Shown here piece by piece: positions 61,221 to 64,000 of a stretch of 64,000 bases of DNA. The stretch is taken from the NCBI GenBank assembly GCA_029864095.1, contig JAOTUB010000002.1, forward strand, positions 1-64,000, written 5' to 3'. The stretch is from Gammaproteobacteria bacterium. Lineage in GTDB: Bacteria > Pseudomonadota > Gammaproteobacteria > Steroidobacterales > Woeseiaceae. The notes under the pieces were generated by a model. The model was not told the DNA's origin. It saw nothing but the letters and a program-made list of their open reading frames with translations, and did no database searches. Each line of letters starts with the position of its first letter. Positions within the stretch are counted from its first letter, which is position 1. The position numbers and the translations under genes are program-made.

Positions 61221-62687
61221 GTGTTACAACAAGTTAAAGCGCAGGACGCAGCGTTTCTGTATATGGAGACCAAGGACAACCTGACGCACATTACCGGATT
61301 CGGGATTTACGATCCGTCGACGGCGCCAGACGGCCACGTCCGTTTCAAGGATATCATCGCCCACGTGCAAGGCCGTGTGCACGCGTCACCGATTTTCAAG
61401 CGGCGGCTCATTCACGTGCCACTGGAACTCGACTATCCGTACTGGGCCGACGATCCGAGTTTCGATATCGAGCACCACATACGGCATGCCGCACTGCCAA
61501 AGCCCAGGGACTGGCGGCAACTTTGCATACACATGGCGCGTTACCATTCCCAGCCCCTCGACATGAATCGGCCGCCGTGGGAAATGTACGTCCTGGAAGG
61601 TCTCGACAACGTCGAGGGAATTCCGCCCGGCAGCTTTGCAATCGTGACGAAAATTCATCACGTCGCCGTCGACGGCGCCGCTGCCATGCAATTCTTCGCC
61701 GCACTATCCGACCAGGATGCCCACGGTACGCCGTCAATCGATATATCTTCGATAGACACGCCGGCCTGCGATCAGCCGGGACTCGTTAAGGTCGTGCAGA
61801 GGGCCGTGGTCAACAACCTGACGTCGCCCGTGAGGATGGCGGGGACGGTCGCGCGCTCGGCGCCGATGATCGCGGGACTGCTCAAGAAAGCGATTTCGTC
61901 TGATGACAACAAGGAGAATGAGATTCCCGACACGCGTTTCAATCGCGACGTTTCGCCCCACAAGATGTTCGACGCCGCGAGTTTCAAGCTCGCTGATTTC
62001 AAGAAAATACGGACGCTTGTCCCTGGAGCCACGATCAATGACGTCGTTCTGGCGATCTGTGCCGGTGGTCTGCGGCGTTACTTGAAATCGCATGACGAAC
62101 TACCGACAGAACCCCTCGTCGCCTGGGTGCCGATCAATGCTCGGCCCAAAGGCTCTGCATCAGATGCATCCGGCAACAACATCACCGCTATGACGGCCGC
62201 CATTCACACCGACATTGCCGATCCGGTCAAGCGGCTTGCGGCAATCCGGGCTACGACGGAATCGAGCAAAGAAGCGAAGTCAGGTGTTTCGGCGCGCGTC
62301 ATGACCGACCTTTCGCGACACGTGCCTTCGGCGACGCAGATGTTGGCCGCTCGTCTTATCAACCGGGTCGGCACTGGCAGTCGGCGCGCCTGCAATCTGT
62401 TCGTTTCCAATGTGCCGGGCCCCCAGGTTCCGGTTTATTTTGCCGGAGCGAAGCAAGTCAGCAATTATGGCCTGGCACCGCTCAACAACGGCATGGGCCT
62501 GTTTATTTCGACGCCGAGCTATAACGGCCAGATGACGTTTGGCGTGACGTCAACCCGCGAAATCATGCCGGATATTGCCTATTTCATCAGCTGCCTCGAA
62601 GAATCCTTCGGCGAACTCTCGAACGCGGTCTCGAACGTCAAGACCGGGTCGGGCAAACGCCGTAAAACCAAGACGGCGAAGCAATGA
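61221..62687 (+). CDS. Wax ester synthase/diacylglycerol acyltransferase (WS/DGAT)
   Basis: The 488-residue enzyme has the catalytic HHxxxDG motif (KIHHVAVDGAAAMQFF; His146-His147-x3-Asp151-Gly152), the second motif GATINDVVLAICAGGLRRYL, LVAWVPINAR and the C-terminal FVSNVPGPQVPVYFAGAK. It esterifies acyl-CoA to long-chain alcohols or diacylglycerol at the membrane surface, forming wax ester or triacylglycerol granules. Start GTG 61221 is preferred because GGAGAG lies five or six bases upstream; a TTG at 61206 would overlap the PlsB stop. It is co-transcribed with PlsB and HAD-LPAAT. Confidence 0.93.
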   Translation: MLQQVKAQDAAFLYMETKDNLTHITGFGIYDPSTAPDGHVRFKDIIAHVQGRVHASPIFKRRLIHVPLELDYPYWADDPSFDIEHHIRHAALPKPRDWRQLCIHMARYHSQPLDMNRPPWEMYVLEGLDNVEGIPPGSFAIVTKIHHVAVDGAAAMQFFAALSDQDAHGTPSIDISSIDTPACDQPGLVKVVQRAVVNNLTSPVRMAGTVARSAPMIAGLLKKAISSDDNKENEIPDTRFNRDVSPHKMFDAASFKLADFKKIRTLVPGATINDVVLAICAGGLRRYLKSHDELPTEPLVAWVPINARPKGSASDASGNNITAMTAAIHTDIADPVKRLAAIRATTESSKEAKSGVSARVMTDLSRHVPSATQMLAARLINRVGTGSRRACNLFVSNVPGPQVPVYFAGAKQVSNYGLAPLNNGMGLFISTPSYNGQMTFGVTSTREIMPDIAYFISCLEESFGELSNAVSNVKTGSGKRRKTKTAKQ

Positions 62688-62732
62688 CGGGAATCCGACG
62701 GCTTCGACGGGCGCCGGCCGGCGGAGTGAACA

Positions 62733-63587
62733 GTGCGGCATAGAGAGGGCAGGTTTCAAGCTGACGATGTCGGCGAAATCTACTGGCAAAGCTGGTCGCC
62801 TGACAATCCACCGCGTGCAATATTGCTGCTCGTTCACGGATTGGCTGAACACAGTGGCCGCTATGCGGCATTCGCCGATTATTTTACGGCTGCGGGCTTC
62901 GGCGTGCACACGTTCGACCATCCGGGCCATGGCCGGTCCGCGGGTCGGAAAGGATACGTCCGGGACTTCAATCAATTCACTAAGATCCTCGGGGACTATG
63001 TCGTCTCGGTCAAAAGGACACATCCGGAACTACCGGTTTATCTGGTCGGCCACAGCATGGGCGGGCTGATCGCTGCAGCGTTTCTCATCCGATTCCAGTC
63101 GCTGTTTGCCGGCGCAGTCCTCTCCGGGCCGGCGATACGGGCGCCCGAGCAGCCGTCACGTTTCGCAGTATTCATTATGCGCATCATCTCGAAGTTGCTG
63201 CCTCGGCTCGGTGTACTGCAGGTCGAGTCCGCCGGCATAAGCAGGGACCCTGGTGTCGTGCAGGCCTACGAATCCGATCCGCTGGTGTTTCGCGGCAAAG
63301 TATCGGCGCGTCTTGCCGCGGAGCTCCACTTGGCAATGCAAAAAGTCCAGTCAGAAGCTGCGACGATACATCTGCCGTTACTCATCCTGCATGGCGGGTC
63401 AGATTCGCTGACCGACGTCGGGGGTTCGCAATTGCTGCATCGTGAGGTCAGGTCCGCAGATAAGAAAATCATCGTTTACGAGGGCCTGTACCACGAGATA
63501 TTCAATGAACCGGAACGACTGGCGGTCATGACCGATATGAAGAACTGGATAGAACAACGATTGTCGGGTAGCACTGAACAAGACTAA
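62733..63587 (+). CDS. Monoacylglycerol lipase-type alpha/beta hydrolase
   Basis: The 284-residue serine hydrolase has LLLVHGLAEHSGRYAAFADYF (oxyanion region HGLAEH), the nucleophile in YLVGHSMGGLIAAAFL, an Asp in LILHGGSDSLTD and His in GLYHEIFNE. It belongs to the monoacylglycerol lipase/lysophospholipase L2 group. It would release fatty acid and glycerol from storage lipid, or trim lysolipids. Start GTG 62733 has GGAG seven bases upstream. It is in the operon behind the wax synthase (45-bp gap) and 13 bp before gpsA. A lipid-turnover role in this operon is likely. Confidence 0.87.
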   Translation: MRHREGRFQADDVGEIYWQSWSPDNPPRAILLLVHGLAEHSGRYAAFADYFTAAGFGVHTFDHPGHGRSAGRKGYVRDFNQFTKILGDYVVSVKRTHPELPVYLVGHSMGGLIAAAFLIRFQSLFAGAVLSGPAIRAPEQPSRFAVFIMRIISKLLPRLGVLQVESAGISRDPGVVQAYESDPLVFRGKVSARLAAELHLAMQKVQSEAATIHLPLLILHGGSDSLTDVGGSQLLHREVRSADKKIIVYEGLYHEIFNEPERLAVMTDMKNWIEQRLSGSTEQD

Positions 63588-63600
63588 CAGGAGACTCGAA

Positions 63601-64000
63601 ATGAACTTGAAAGCCGGATTGCTGGGCGGAGGCTCGTGGGGCACGACCGTGGCCGCGCTGATTGCGAGAAACGCGCCGGTCACTCTGTGGGCCCGTGATA
63701 CGGCTATTGTCGAGGAGATCAATACACAACGCACAAACAAGAAGTTCCTGCCGGAGGCAAAGATTCCGGAAAATGTCGTTGCGACCAACAGTATCAAGGA
63801 AGCGGTCGCGATGAAGGACGTCATAGTGATGGGCATACCGTCGCAGGCGTTTCGAAGTGTTCTTGAGCAGATCAAGCCGCATGTCCGGCCGTGGGTGCCG
63901 ATAATCAGCCTGAGCAAGGGGCTCGAGCTCAGTACAGGCAAGCGAATGACCGAATTGATCAACGACGTCCTGCCGGGGCATCCCGCCGGCGTACTGACAG
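63601..64000 (+). CDS. gpsA: Glycerol-3-phosphate dehydrogenase NAD(P)+ (GpsA), 3'-truncated by window end
   Basis: The first 133 codons encode the NAD(P)-binding start KAGLLGGGSWGTTVAALIARNAPVTLWARD, PENVVATNSIKEAVAMKDVIVMGIPSQAFR and IISLSKGLE, all GpsA marks. The enzyme makes sn-glycerol-3-phosphate from dihydroxyacetone phosphate, the substrate of PlsB. It starts behind AGGAG, 13 bp after the lipase gene, so the operon can supply its own glycerol backbone. About 200 residues lie beyond the window. Confidence 0.93.
   Translation, partial: MNLKAGLLGGGSWGTTVAALIARNAPVTLWARDTAIVEEINTQRTNKKFLPEAKIPENVVATNSIKEAVAMKDVIVMGIPSQAFRSVLEQIKPHVRPWVPIISLSKGLELSTGKRMTELINDVLPGHPAGVLT

Noticed and set aside
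1..64000. CRISPR array, rRNA operon, complete insertion sequence or prophage
   Set aside because: No regularly spaced repeats, rRNA-like stretches, transposase genes or phage structural genes were seen; the two recombinases belong to the tRNA-linked island.

Overview
The window is about 64 kb of high-GC chromosomal DNA from a Gram-negative bacterium, most likely a gammaproteobacterium (aquatic or marine in gene content). TonB-dependent outer-membrane receptors, lipoprotein signal peptides, PlsB-type acyltransferase and AraC regulators of the arabinose-binding-domain type all fit that group. I cannot name the genus from sequence alone. Genes are densely packed and usually start behind a clear purine-rich ribosome binding site.

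Layout. (1) 1-3145: the 3' end of a CofD gene (coenzyme F420 synthesis) and a TonB receptor gene cut by one in-frame amber codon. (2) 3146-18230: a genomic island of about 15 kb bounded by two 45-nt copies of the 3' half of a tRNA-Arg(ACG) gene, from the anticodon loop to CCA. It starts with a recombination operon (two tyrosine recombinases, an excisionase-like protein and one unknown protein). Its cargo is two membrane proteins, a creatinase-like M24 protein, a frameshifted AraC regulator, a TonB receptor, an amidase, an MFS transporter and a ParDE toxin-antitoxin pair. Tandem 9-bp repeats, 11 bp apart, lie just inside both ends. (3) 18231-19033: the relic of another island, namely the last codons of a second integrase abutting a flavoprotein reductase pseudogene. 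(4) 19110-46480: a large steroid or sterol catabolism region. It holds a complete beta-oxidation set (two MaoC hydratases, thiolase, SDR, paired acyl-CoA dehydrogenases), a steroid 5-alpha-reductase-like protein, 3-alpha- and 7-alpha-HSD-like SDRs, a KstD-like flavoprotein, an OYE-type Fe-S flavoprotein, three SnoaL-like proteins, an EthD-domain protein and a sulfatase. (5) 46855-55812: a phasin-like protein, an acyl-CoA synthetase, a secreted penicillin-acylase-family hydrolase, an MFS transporter and a large TonB receptor. (6) 56071-64000: a neutral-lipid operon (esterase, HAD-LPAAT fusion, PlsB, wax ester synthase/DGAT, monoacylglycerol lipase, GpsA, the last cut by the window end).

How the parts may work together (inference): a conjugated steroid enters through the 53-56 kb receptor, is trimmed by the sulfatase and acylase, activated by the CoA synthetase, oxidised or reduced on the ring by the SDR/5AR/KstD/OYE enzymes and shortened by the beta-oxidation operon. 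The acyl-CoA formed could feed the lipid-storage operon. The island carries a separate uptake-and-hydrolysis module for an amide-type compound. Several genes in and beside the island are broken, so this locus is a site of repeated insertion and decay.
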